Source: Pleurodeles waltl
Lineage: Eukaryota; Chordata; Amphibia; Caudata; Salamandridae
DNA: 64,000 nt
Assembly (NCBI RefSeq): GCF_031143425.1
Contig: NC_090450.1
Location: 171,229,272 to 171,293,271 of the forward strand
Direction of reading: 5' to 3'
Numbering within the stretch: the first letter of the stretch is position 1; each line of letters starts with the position of its first letter. Under the pieces are notes generated by a model. The model was not told where the DNA came from, made no database searches, and saw only the letters and a list, made by a program, of their open reading frames with translations. The position numbers were made by a program, and so were the translations under genes. Of the stretch, positions 9,230-18,926 are shown piece by piece.

Positions 9230-9500
9230 ATTCTGCGAATATTCGCTATTTGCGATTGGTTGATGCATTGCATTGCGAGACAGAATTTGCGATTCACATT
9301 CTGCGAATCGCAAATTCTGATCGCAATTTGCGATTCGCATTCTGCGAATCACAAATTCATGTCGCTATTTGCGCTTCGCAGATTGCAACCCGCAAATTCA
9401 TGTCGCAGTTCCAAGGAATCATTATTTTAGCAATTCCTTATATTTGCAATGCAAATGCCTTTCATACATCGTGAAAGGCATTTTTGCATTTGCAAACTGT
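9230..9500. repeat. Harbinger-B subterminal inverted repeats
   Basis: A chain of hairpins: AGAATTTGCGATTC (9282-9295) with its exact complement (9305-9318); AATTTGCGATTCGCA (9325-9339) with a one-mismatch complement (9343-9357); AAGGAAT (9413-9419) with ATTCCTT (9433-9439); AAATGCCTTTCA (9453-9464) with TGAAAGGCATTT (9472-9483). The word TTGCGATTCGCA is repeated and may be a transposase or Myb-like binding motif. Confidence 0.7.
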
Positions 9501-9559
9501 GGAATTTAATGATTCTCACCGTCTTCAAATGCAAAATCCTTTGATACACCTGGCCCTAG

Positions 9560-10809
9560 GTTATTTACCCAGAATTACAGGATGTTGAGCACTCGCTGAG
9601 ACTTGAACCTTGGCAGCTCTGGCCATTACATTACAACCTCTCTGAGTCTGTAATGCTCTATATTGCTTTTTGAAGTTTACTTGTTCTTTCTAGTAGGTTG
9701 GCATATTTGAGCTTACATCTGTTGACTAAAAAGATGTAAATGAATGTCAAGCTAGGTTTCGTGTTAAACAAGATTTGGCAAAGGTAATAGATCTGGCATT
9801 GGCAGTCAGCCTTATTGAGTTGTCAATGCTTTTTCTGTTTTGTCATGGGTTTTTCAAAATGTAATTGTTGGGAAAGCTACTGGAAAGACACCAATTAAAA
9901 AAAAAAATCGCTGGCTAGAAAATGAAACCTTTTCTGGTCTCAAAGGAAAATAGTGCCATGGTAGTCCATGACACTTAATGAAACTACTTTGTGTGTGTAT
10001 GTTATCCTTGTGAAAGGTGAGAATGCTGTCAATCATAGTGCAATTAGCCAATGGCTGACGCAGGCACTCCTACTGCCCCAATCCGTAGGCTGTGGTGGAT
10101 GCAAGAAAAATGTGAACGACACAATAGAAGTCCAGTTGATGAAGAAGATTGTCTGAGAGCCCATATAAGTATTTTATGCATCGAATTTAAGTAAAAGCAG
10201 CAGGTGTTGGATAATGCCAGACCTAAAAAGAATACATACCAGTGGGTATACAGCATAATATTCTTAGGGTAAACACGAAGAGCTCACAATTTACACATTG
10301 ACACAGAACTCCTGCAGTCTCAATCAGCTATAGGTATGTATTTCAACATTTAAGATTACCATTTGACCCAGAAAGTGTTTGTCCTGAACTCATCAGCATA
10401 CCTTCTTCCACTGAATGTTACTTTCGCAGTGACACATTTGCAGTGCAAGCATGTTAACCACTTCCCCTTCCCCTTGAAACGACGGCTATATTTGGCTGAG
10501 AACACGAGAATGTTTTTTTCTTGCTTTGCAGGGTCTTCTCGGCTGGTAGAGACAAAAAGAGAAGTGCTTCCGGGAAGACTCTTTTTCTCAACCGGTGCCT
10601 AAAGTATGTACTAATCTTGAACGAGCAGATCTTTGCAACACATCTTTGTGATTTGCATGCGGTGTGCATGCACTCTTTGTCTCGAGGCTGTTTTTGACTC
10701 CTTTCCTCAACACGATATTGGTGGCACATTTTTCAGTTAATTAGCTAAACAGGTTTATTTATTTGGTTGAGCACAAACAGTAGCACATCTTGTCCTGTGA
10801 CAAGAACAC
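9560..10809. other. No recognisable gene or repeat
   Basis: AT-rich sequence of ordinary composition. Short open frames exist but none shows a known domain, splice context or codon pattern. A 10 bp A-run lies near 9897. I see nothing supportable here. Confidence 0.4.
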
Positions 10810-11444
10810 TAAGGCCCTCATTACAACTTTGACGGGCGGCGGAGGCCGCCCGCCAAAGTTGCGCCGCAGGAATACCGCACCGCGGTCTGAAGACCGCGGC
10901 CGGCATTCTGAGTTTCCCGCTGGGCAGGCGGGCGGCCGCCTTAAGGCCGCCCGCCAGCCCAGCGGGAAACAACCTTCCCACGAGGACGCCGGCTCGGAAT
11001 CGAGCCGGCGGAGTGGGAAGGTGCGACGGGTGCTACTGCACCCGTCACGTATTTCACTGTCTGCTATGCAGACAGTGAAATACAAGCGGGGCCCTCTTAC
11101 GGGGGCCCCTGCAGTGCCCATGCCATTGGCATGGGCACTGCAGGGGCCCCCAGGGGCCCCGCGACACCCCCTACCGCCATCCTGTTCCTGGCGGGCGAAC
11201 CGCCAGGAACAGGATGGCGGTAGGGGGTGTCAGAATCCCCAAGGCGGCGCAGCATGCTGCGCCGCCTTGGAGGATTCTGACGGGCAGCGGAAAACCGTCG
11301 GGAGACCGCCGGTTTTCCTGCACTGACCGCGGCCAAAGCGCCGCGGTCAGAATGCCCTAAGGGGCACCGCCAGGCTGTCGGCGGTGCTCCCGCCAACCGC
11401 GAGCCTGGCGGTCACAGACCGCCAGGCTCGTAATGAGGGCCTAA
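10810..11444. mobile_element. Harbinger-type MITE made of serial hairpins
   Basis: The element is bounded by TAA target duplications (10810-10812 and 11442-11444) and 12 bp perfect inverted termini, GGCCCTCATTAC (10813-10824) and GTAATGAGGGCC (11430-11441). A 3 bp TWA-type duplication fits PIF/Harbinger. Almost the whole interior is consecutive foldbacks, in order: 10824-10861, 10867-10910, 10912-10970, 10973-11021, 11025-11046, 11049-11083 (16 bp arms, 3 nt loop), 11088-11109, 11101-11151 (24 bp arms, 3 nt loop), 11164-11230 (31 bp perfect arms, 5 nt loop), 11231-11279, 11284-11321, 11323-11350, 11364-11387 and 11400-11430. It is much more GC-rich than its flanks. There is no coding capacity; open frames through it are a by-product of the GC content. 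Confidence 0.9.
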
Positions 11445-11510
11445 GTCTGAAGAAGGCTACCTTCTACTCATTATGTTCATAGTGTTGATATTTTCACATT
11501 TAAGGCCAGA

Positions 11511-11760
11511 TGCCCTTTTGCGGTTACCAACCATGCGATTCTCAAAATCAGAGGGTCTACGAGCGCAAAAGTGGTTACCTGAATGTACAAAGTCCTTCTG
11601 CGAGTCAGAAAATTCTTTCGGACTTGTAAAATGGCTTTTGCGATCCCTTCTGCATTGCAAACAGGAGGGGTGTGAAAGGAGCATCTATTACTAGTTCGAC
11701 ATGCAATGTGTCCATTTGTTGAGACTGCAGATGAGGTTGCCAACTATTGAGATATTACAG
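11511..11760. mobile_element. Decayed Harbinger-type MITE (left end only clear)
   Basis: TAAGGCCAGATG at 11511 has the layout of a TAA target plus a GGCCAGATG terminus, similar to Harbinger termini elsewhere in the window. The interior has several GCGA-containing words (GCGATTC, GAGCGCAAAAG, GCGAGTC) like the leader of Harbinger-B. No matching right terminus could be fixed, so the end is approximate. Confidence 0.35.
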
Positions 11761-13029
11761 AGACCGAAGCTGGGATGGAAACTGATTTGCAAAGGGAAAG
11801 AAGGTGTTCTTTTGCCACACATTCCCCTCTTTATCATGTCGGCGTCCTTGAAGGAAGCAATTAGTACTCCAGAGGATTACTGCCAGCTCACTATGGTGCC
11901 CACAAAAACTGATTAATTTTGAAAGCCGCAAAAGGCTGCTGTCTTTTAAAACAAAATGTTTCTTGTTTTGGGAAGTAAATGCAAAGACGGAAGTCTACTT
12001 TTCTTGCCGGCCTTCATCCCCAGAACAGCAGTGGTTCACAGGATATTGCAAATTGTGACCTCTGTGTGTGTGTCTGTGCTGAATGTGGTATTTCTATAGC
12101 ACGGACCTTAGCCAAAAGGCAGGGAGCGCTGTACAGGGTCAAAGACAAGTCATAAAGTCAACAAATGATATGAGAGGTAGCTAGGGTGAGGACTGTGCAT
12201 TGTGGTTAATGTACTTGAAGAGGTGCGGCATTGGGTGGTCCTAGTGGGTACAGGGATGTTGTTCCAGACCAGGGGTGCCCTGATGGACTCATTCTTAACT
12301 GTGAGTAAGTCAGTGGATCACTGACCCATTTCCAGTTCTGGCTAGATGAGCTGTTGCTGCACGTCAGAACGTATTGCATGAGCAATAAATAGTATTTATA
12401 TTTACAGAGGGACTTCGGGTCAGCTCCTTCAGTCATTCCTTGTTGGAGTGTAAGTCATGATGGATTGAATATTCCCTCTTTACTATCATAGTGCTATTTG
12501 ACTCTGTATTAGTATTCCGAGGTAGTGCTTTAATTGCAAAGTATGGACGTGCAGTCTCCATGTACTGCAATAGAGACACACTGTTCTCAGTAGTACGTTT
12601 TTCAAATGTTTCCTCTCTATTTCAGCTAAGTGTGTCAGCGTAACAGCTTTCCCTTTAAGGAAATGGGGCTGATCTCATATCCTCATGCTGGCCTGTGCAA
12701 CCTCTAATCAAGGGCATCACTTACTCAACTTCCATCATCTGACTGGTCTTATCCTATTCCTTATCTATAGATGGCTGAGATTACAGAGGGCTGGCCTTGT
12801 ACTGACAAGGTTGGTTTCATGAATAAAGCTCCTGTTGCTTATTTTGAGCCATGCAATAGCCAGAACAAGCCCCCTGTAAATGGAAAAAATGGCTATCACC
12901 GCAGGGAAAACACCGGCGTCCAGAGTGTGTCGGTGTTTGTCCCAATGTAAATTGTCCGCAAATCACGTCTAACGAGGTACGGGCCGAAAAGTTGCCTTTC
13001 CACACAATTGTCAAATAGATTGCAATCCG
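11761..13029. other. No recognisable gene
   Basis: Mostly AT-rich unique-looking sequence. Around 12090-12420 there is a stretch with an AGCGCTGTACA-like word that resembles old dispersed repeats with an internal AGCGC core, but I cannot assign it. No supported coding sequence. Confidence 0.3.
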
Positions 13030-13390
13030 TTTCCGTGCTGAGCACTTCACTTATTTTTGAGGGCCGGCGGTTATTCTTCTGCCTCAAGCATTTGCTGCGA
13101 GCAAAAGGTACATATGGGAAAGAAGGAGGAAGAGAAAAAGAGAAAAGCTTCACAAAGGTAGAAAGCAGAAAGCTGCAAGAGTGAGCTGAAGGGGCAGGGA
13201 GTGGCTGTTAATGGATTGAAGAGGTCCGAGATGGTTTAAGGATTACGCTGCCTCAGTATTCCGTGCTCGCACATTTAAATGCAGCAGCTGTGTTTTTAAA
13301 AGGAGGGCTTTGGGCACCGGCATGTTTTTATTTACAAATGAAGCACTGCCTGAAGCAAATATCAGAAATGCGCATTGACAGAGACCAAAA
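13030..13390 (+). repeat. Dispersed repeat family R1, copy 1
   Basis: This stretch matches 28225-28580 in the same orientation over several blocks. Shared words include GCAAGAGTGAG, GGCAGGGA, TGATGGATT/TAATGGATT and GCACTG near the end, in the same order and spacing, with many substitutions and small indels. It has no frame of note. It could be a SINE or the 3' part of a LINE. Confidence 0.6.
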
Positions 13391-14944
13391 ACAATCTGCC
13401 TCACTATGTGAAGAAATGTCTTTAAGAATGGTTTAATTCCCCTATCCAAATTCGCAGCTGATTCATCTTTGCTGAGAAAGCAAATGGTGAGCGCTGAACA
13501 GGTACTGATTACCATCCATGATAAAATACTGCAATGAGGAACAGATATCTGTAAACCAGTCGTTTTGTATCATGTTCTACCTGTAGTTACTGTCTCTTCT
13601 CTTTCTCATCCCATTTCCCCTTTCTTCTAGGGATACTTTAGTATTAGACTCACGTTTTGGGGCTCGGTTGATTTTGGAAGTGACATTGAACTGTCTTTGC
13701 TCCTGCAGGATCTGGATGCAAACGTAAATGCCCATTTACCCCACAATCAGGAAGTGGTTGAGCATAGACCTTTCAGCAGCTAGGCGCTAGGAGGGCTCTG
13801 AAGACATGTCACTCAAGTTAATAATCAAGATCATCCATAGATGAGCTCCTAATGACAGCTAATGTGAAAAATACTGATAAGGCCAATAGGTATGACTTTG
13901 TTATTAAGCTGAAAATACTTTTGCAATGTTTGTGTGGATAGTTGAGTGTGTGAACATGAGAATGAATCAACGAGATCGAAACTCCCCATGGGTCCTAGCC
14001 TTAGTTTAAGCACTAGTCCTTCATCTTATTCATCACCCACTCGTTCATCCAGACATTCAGCAATCCATGCATTCCCTTCCTTATTGATATGTTCATGCAC
14101 TCATGTATTCAACCAATACGTTATTAATTCATCCATTAATCCATTCATGCACCTAATCATCCACCATTTATTCATCCGTTCACTTTACTCATTCACAGAT
14201 TTGACTTCTAATGTTTACTATATCCAAAGACAATATTGTCAGTTGTAGGCTTACACATACATATACATTGTTTCTCTTTTCAAACTGAATTTTACATAAA
14301 ATAGATTCACCGATATGTATGTACACAGTAAAGGTATTAAAGATTTACGATTTTAATTTCCTGTCCTACTGCCTATGACCATCATAGAGATGTACAAAAG
14401 TACGGGACAAGGGCCTTACCCAGACCTAGGGCAGTAGAAACATCAGTAGACATTGTCTCAAGAAAAATACAGCAACTGAGGCGAAAGCAGGTGAGGACAG
14501 TCTTTATCACTGAATTCCTTTTGACACATGCATACCAATACGACTACTTGTACTCAGTACCTAACTGTATACCAGAATTGCATTGTCCAGAAATGTTAAT
14601 AATATGATTGTGTATGAAATGTTTACCATGTGAATATCTAATTTCCTACCATACACCCTATTACCTTCCTAAGCCCTTTAAAGAGACAGGTGGAGGAAGT
14701 GAGAGTAGGGTGGCTTATAATTTGCCTAGGTGGTTGTCGTTCTGGGAGGACAGAGGGCGCAGAGGTCATTAACAATTTCAAGAAGTAACCCTTTGTGAGG
14801 GATTTAACTGCAAGGTTTATTCTTTGCACTAGCCTCTGATGGGCCCAGAGTCTCTGCTAGGGATGAATGAGTGAGTACCATGTATATTTTGCGGGAGGAG
14901 CAGAATGCCCTTTACCGACTGTAGAGATTCTGAGATGTTAAGTG
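13391..14944. other. No gene; contains a CATT-rich simple repeat
   Basis: No supported gene. Positions about 14010-14200 form a degenerate ATTC/CATC simple repeat (repeated TTCATCCA and ATTCATCC words). The remainder is ordinary AT-rich sequence. Confidence 0.5.
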
Positions 14945-15170
14945 AGGGGTGTGAACTATAGGCCAGAGCTACTGACTTTGGAATTAGAGAAGCAGGTGTG
15001 AGTCATGACCTTGACTCAACAGGTCACGATTATAGGCAAATCACTTAATCTCCCCATGCCTTAAAATGCAAACACAAGTGTGTAATGTAATCTGGTGCTC
15101 ATGTAAAAGCTCTCTAATGCCCCATGACCGAGTTCACACTATATAAAACTGTAAAAAAAAAATAATCCAG
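14945..15170 (+). repeat. tRNA-derived SINE, MIR/CORE-like (decayed)
   Basis: The order of elements fits an ancient CORE/MIR-type SINE: a possible A-box region (GGCCAGAGCTACTGAC, about 14959), a degraded B-box region, then GGCAAATCACTTAATCTCCCC with the spacing of the MIR core, a LINE-like tail and a 10 bp A-run near 15152. The match is by eye and from memory of the consensus. Confidence 0.45.
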
Positions 15171-15509
15171 GTCATTGCACCAACTCGTCCCGTCTTTGAC
15201 GGCGAAGTGGACTAAATGAGCTTTGGGTCTGTTAATGTAAACTCTGGGTCGCCTACAGAAATGTGATTGAATGTCTGTCATTGGATATTTGAGAGAAGAA
15301 CAGGATAGTGGGACTGCCTGTGTAAGGATACACGGAGTAACAGTTGCGAATTATGAAATGTGCTGATAGGCTGGGCACACACGGATTTAAGATAATATGC
15401 CTGACGCCTTCTTCTCTGTAGCCACTGACTCCCAGAGTCAGAGTGGCCTACAAGCCAACCAGGCTGTGCCCGGTGGGCTGGTCTCAATTAGTGTAGGGGC
15501 CCATTTTTC
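15171..15509. other. No recognisable gene
   Basis: Short, unremarkable sequence between a SINE-like repeat and a dispersed repeat. Nothing supportable was seen. Confidence 0.4.
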
Positions 15510-15750
15510 AATCTGGCGATAGCCAAAACCTTTGGATTTTTAAAAGAATATATATATTGAAAGGGGCTTTCAGCCAGCTTTCTTCACCCAATGGTCTGTT
15601 GATGTGTCATTCATATTTTGCTTCAACCCACTACGGCATGGGGCAGGAAGTCAGCCCACTTCAAGACATGGACAACTTCACATTGAGTGCCTGCATTTTG
15701 CTCTTGTACAAGGAGCACATGCACACACATGCTAGTTTCATTCTGTACCA
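15510..15750 (+). repeat. Direct repeat R2, copy 1
   Basis: This copy aligns with 17071-17340 in the same orientation. Shared ordered blocks include TTTTGATTTT/TTTGGATTTT, GGGGC-TT-AGCCA, TGTGTCATTCA, CCCACTACG/CCCCACTACA, CTTCAC-TTGAG/CTTCACTATGAG and AAGGAGCACAT/AAGAAGCACAT followed by CACACA. The two copies bracket a 0.9 kb pyrimidine tract. Confidence 0.6.
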
Positions 15751-16139
15751 TTTTTTTTACATTTATTATTTTGATATTGCCTGCGTGTTTAGAGTTTTAT
15801 GTAACAGCAGGATATTCTATACCAGATGAGAGCACTTCCACTGTTCCACACTTTATCAGCTCATGTCTCCAGCCAATGCTGCTGTAAATTCCTTCTAGAG
15901 TATTTTTTGTTTTCTGTTTGACTGCTTGTATTTCACAGCATAACAGATTGCATCCATTTGAAACTGTTCTGTATTAAGGTATCAAAAGCTTCAATATTAT
16001 ACATGTGAATTCATAGGTGACAATTCTTCAGGACACATTTATTCTGGACACAATTTCACTTATGGTTCTATAATAAACTTTGACCAGAAAGAAAACCAAA
16101 CCAGCATTTATCACCTTTAATTTACAACACTTTTACTAC

Positions 16140-17035
16140 TTTTTAGTTGCCTACTTTCCTTTTCTCTTTTATTCATTCCTTCTTTCTTCTTTGTTCCTTT
16201 TTTCTTTCATTTTCTTATCCATTTTCTTTAATTTTTCTTTTATTCTTTCTTTCATTTAATTCCTAAATTCCTTTTTCTTTCATTCTTTCATTCCCTCTTT
16301 CTTTTTTTTGTTCTTTCATTTTTTTCTTTCTTTTCTTCTTACTTTCCTTGTTTCTTTCATTCATTTCTTATTTCTTGTTTTCTCTCCTTTTTTCTTTCAT
16401 GATTTTACTCTTTCTTTCTTTTCTTCTTTTGTGATTTCTTTCTCTCTTGCCATTATAGTTTCCTTCCTTTTTCTCTTGTCTTCTCCTTTTTCTTTTTTGT
16501 CTTTCTTGCTTTCATTGTTTCTTTCCTTCATTTTTTCTTTAATGTCTTCTTGCCTTCTTTCTTGCATTCATTTCATGTTTCCTTGTTTCATTCCTTCTAT
16601 CTTGCTTCCATATCTACATTCTTGCTTTCCCCTCGTTCTTTTCTTCTTCACTTTTTTCGTTCGATCTCGCTTGGCATTCTTTCTTTCATGCTTTCTTTTT
16701 CATTCTTTCTCTTTCTCTCTTCCTCTTCCTTGCTTTCTTGCTTTCATTCTTTTTTGCTTTCTTGCTTTCATTCCTTTCTTGATTTATGTCTTTCTATCCT
16801 TCTTTCTTTCTTTCGTTCCTTCCTTCTTTCTTTCTTCCCTTTTTTCCTTATTTATAGTGTACTTTCTTTGCTTTTTTCTTGCCTTCGTTCTTTCCTTCTT
16901 TCTTGCCTTCCTTATGTATTGCCTTCTTTCTTTTCCTCTTGCCTTCTTTTTTACTTTTCTTTCCTTCTATCCTTCTTTCTTTCCTTCCTTTATGTTCCGT
17001 TCCTTCTTTTCTACTTTCTTTCCTTCCTTTTCTCT
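16140..17035 (+). repeat. Long TTTC/CTTT pyrimidine tract
   Basis: About 0.9 kb of almost pure pyrimidine on +, built of imperfect TTCTTTC and CTTTCTT units with scattered A and G. It yields a Phe/Leu/Ser-rich open frame that reflects composition only. Such tracts can form triplexes (H-DNA) and are often unstable. Confidence 0.9.
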
Positions 17036-17070
17036 CAAAGGAAAGAGGCTGGCAGTCAATGCCATCACTA

Positions 17071-17340
17071 TTGGCTTTTTTTTAAATCCGGGTTAGCCAG
17101 GACCTTTTGATTTTACCATAATTATGTGTATGACGTAGATACTTACAGGGGCCTTGAGCCACACTTCATCTATTTGCCTGTGGCTGTGTCATTCACATTT
17201 TCTCCGACTCAATTGAGCATGCATCAAGGAGGAATGTGTCACCCCACTACAGTCATTGACTGACTTCACTATGAGTTATGGCATGCTGTCCTTTTACAAG
17301 AAGCACATCCACACACAGAGTAGTTCCCTTCTGTGCCAGG
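17071..17340 (+). repeat. Direct repeat R2, copy 2
   Basis: Second copy of the repeat at 15510-15750, diverged by substitutions and small indels. With the pyrimidine tract between them, either the whole unit was duplicated or the tract grew from the tail of copy 1. Confidence 0.6.
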
Positions 17341-18220
17341 AAGTACTGTGGTAATGTATTGACATACTCCTGGCAGCTTCCCAAACAAGAAAGTTTTGCA
17401 AAAGCCAAAGCAAAACAAAACAAAAATTGCCAAAAGGCTGGCAGACAACTCCAAACAGATTAGCTTTTCAAAGCTTGTTTAGCAGTTGTGGACTGGTTTC
17501 ATGGCTAGGTCGAGTGGTTTTTACTGTGATTTCCCTAATGTTACCACCTTTTTTGCGATATGCTTCGCTAATGGGCTCCATTTTTATTTTGGTGCCTGGG
17601 CCTATATTTTGTCGTAGTCCGACCCTACTCACTCGTCAAGTGTCTCTTTGAGGCTGCAATTGCACATTACTCTATCTTTGATAATTGATAATCTCTTTCC
17701 CAGTGCTGGCAACACTGAAGGAGCTAAAGTACTGGGGCCAGACTTCAGGGATGCCTGAAGTCCAAATGGCAGCTCTAGTTTCTGCCACTGAGGACGTTGC
17801 TACCATTGGCACAATGACGGAAGGAGATGTAGTCCAGAACATTGATTACCAGGGGCACAGCTATCAATAGTGCAGCAGTTGCAGTAGCAGAAAGGCCCAA
17901 GGATTTGAGGGGCCAATTGTACCCCAATTATAGTTGTGTTTTACTGCCAAATCAAGGGATAGTGACCAATTTTCCTTGTTTACATTAGTTTTTATGGTTC
18001 CTTGGACTAGAGGCATTCTTTGTCACAAGAATTGCTCAATTTCACAGAAGGCCCAAAGCCCCTTGACAATTTGTAATCTATAATGCATTTTGATTCTTCC
18101 CTTATCATTTGTGTCCTTCTGCTGCCTTAGCTTACTGTTCAAATAAAAAGCAAATCTTCTTCTTCTGCCTCGCTTTAGTAATGTAAACATGCATTGTATT
18201 GATAAATATAAATAATTTAT
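17341..18220. other. No recognisable gene
   Basis: AT-rich sequence without a supported frame or repeat match. It includes a short A/C-rich patch near 17400-17425 (CAAAACAAAACAAAAATTG). Confidence 0.4.
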
Positions 18221-18447
18221 ATTAGAACATTGGAAGTTGGCAGCTCCATTGAAAACAATGGAGTGCTGCAGGCTTTTACTGGCCGGTAAAAGCCCGCAGA
18301 GCCAACATTCAAATGTTGGCTTTGTTCACAGCAACAGCTGTGAACAAAGCCTCACTGAGCCAGAGGGGATTTTAATCCCCTCGGGCTCCGTGAGGAATGT
18401 GTTTTATTTAATAGAACATTCTGCCCTGAGTGGCAGAATGTTCTAAT
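18221..18447. mobile_element. Second serial-hairpin element
   Basis: Bounded by inverted termini ATTAGAACATT (18221-18231) and AATGTTCTAAT (18437-18447). The interior is a chain of near-perfect foldbacks: 18241-18268 (CTCCATTG/CAATGGAG), 18267-18298 (GGCTTTTAC/GTAAAAGCC), 18300-18321 (AGCCAACATT/AATGTTGGCT), 18319-18350 (13 bp arms), 18350-18395 (about 20 bp arms with compensated mismatches) and 18412-18445 (14 bp arms). Neighbouring stems abut or share a base or two. The sequence is unrelated to the MITE at 10.8 kb, yet the architecture is the same. Confidence 0.8.
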
Positions 18448-18591
18448 AGCCTTAGAACCCGCCGTAGCGGGCTCTACTGGCTATTAAAGGCCCTCTCCCT
18501 TGTTAAAGGCCCTTGCTTTCGGCTCGGGCCTTTAACACGGGAGCGGGCCTTTAATAGCCAGTAGAGTCCACTACGGTGGGTTCTAAGGCTA
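18447..18591. repeat. 145 bp near-perfect long hairpin
   Basis: The left arm from 18447 (TAGCCTTAGAACCC) and the right arm ending at 18591 (GGGTTCTAAGGCTA) pair over about 47 bp with a few mismatches. An inner stem TGTTAAAGGCCC/GGGCCTTTAACA continues to a small apex loop. It abuts the serial-hairpin element at 18221-18447 and may be its last unit or a separate foldback inserted at a TA. The stem-loop is long enough to be a dsRNA or pre-miRNA-like substrate if transcribed. Confidence 0.85.
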
Positions 18592-18765
18592 TAATATAAT
18601 TTAATAATAATAATAAATACCTCTAAATCATATATAAAGTGACAAAACATCTTTGTAAACCATATTCATATAATATATTGAAATGATCTTCGCAGGACAA
18701 TAACATGAAGAGTTTTCTATCGGCTATTTTTATTAAACAAGTAATGCCTTGGTAGGTTACTTAGG

Positions 18766-18926
18766 GCTTTATTTAGAGTTTGTCAGACAGGATACTGTGT
18801 CAAACCATGGAGGAGAGCCAATCTGCTATATTACACATTGAATAAACTATAATGCACTTGTATAAGGTGGGTGTGACACTGGCCATGTTTGTGATGGTGT
18901 ATCCCATTGAGAATTACTCTAAGACC
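18766..18926. mobile_element. Decayed MITE with TTTAGAGTTTG termini
   Basis: The left end GGGCTTTATTTAGAGTTTG (about 18769) and the right end ACTCTAAGACCTGA (about 18912-18925) resemble inverted termini of the GGCCTCATTTAGAGTTTGG type, a Harbinger-like MITE I remember as frequent in newts. A possible inner palindrome has decayed. A similar left end, GGGCTTATTTAGAGTTTGG, occurs at about 19511 without a visible partner. Confidence 0.5.

Larger units (their letters stand above)
8905..9556 (-). mobile_element. Harbinger-B, 5' end only, cut by the LTR element
   Basis: Read on the minus strand, the element starts at 9556 with GGGCCAGGTGTATCAA, a PIF/Harbinger-type terminal inverted repeat, next to a possible 3 bp target site (TAG, 9557-9559). 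It continues through an inverted-repeat-rich leader and a TATA box into the first coding exon of a transposase, which ends abruptly at 8905 where the long LTR begins. The rest of the element should lie to the left of Harbinger-A, outside the window. The family differs from Harbinger-A. Confidence 0.75.

Noticed and set aside
10790..11326. 178-codon frame across the GC-rich element
   Set aside because: The sequence is a hairpin chain in a MITE; long frames follow from GC richness and appear on both strands.
10824..11430. CRISPR-like array of palindromic repeats
   Set aside because: The stems differ in sequence and have no regular spacers; the genome is vertebrate and the ends are transposon termini.
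16308..17096. 262-codon Phe/Leu/Ser-rich open frame
   Set aside because: It is a direct translation of the TTTC pyrimidine tract, with overlapping frames of equal length; no real protein features.
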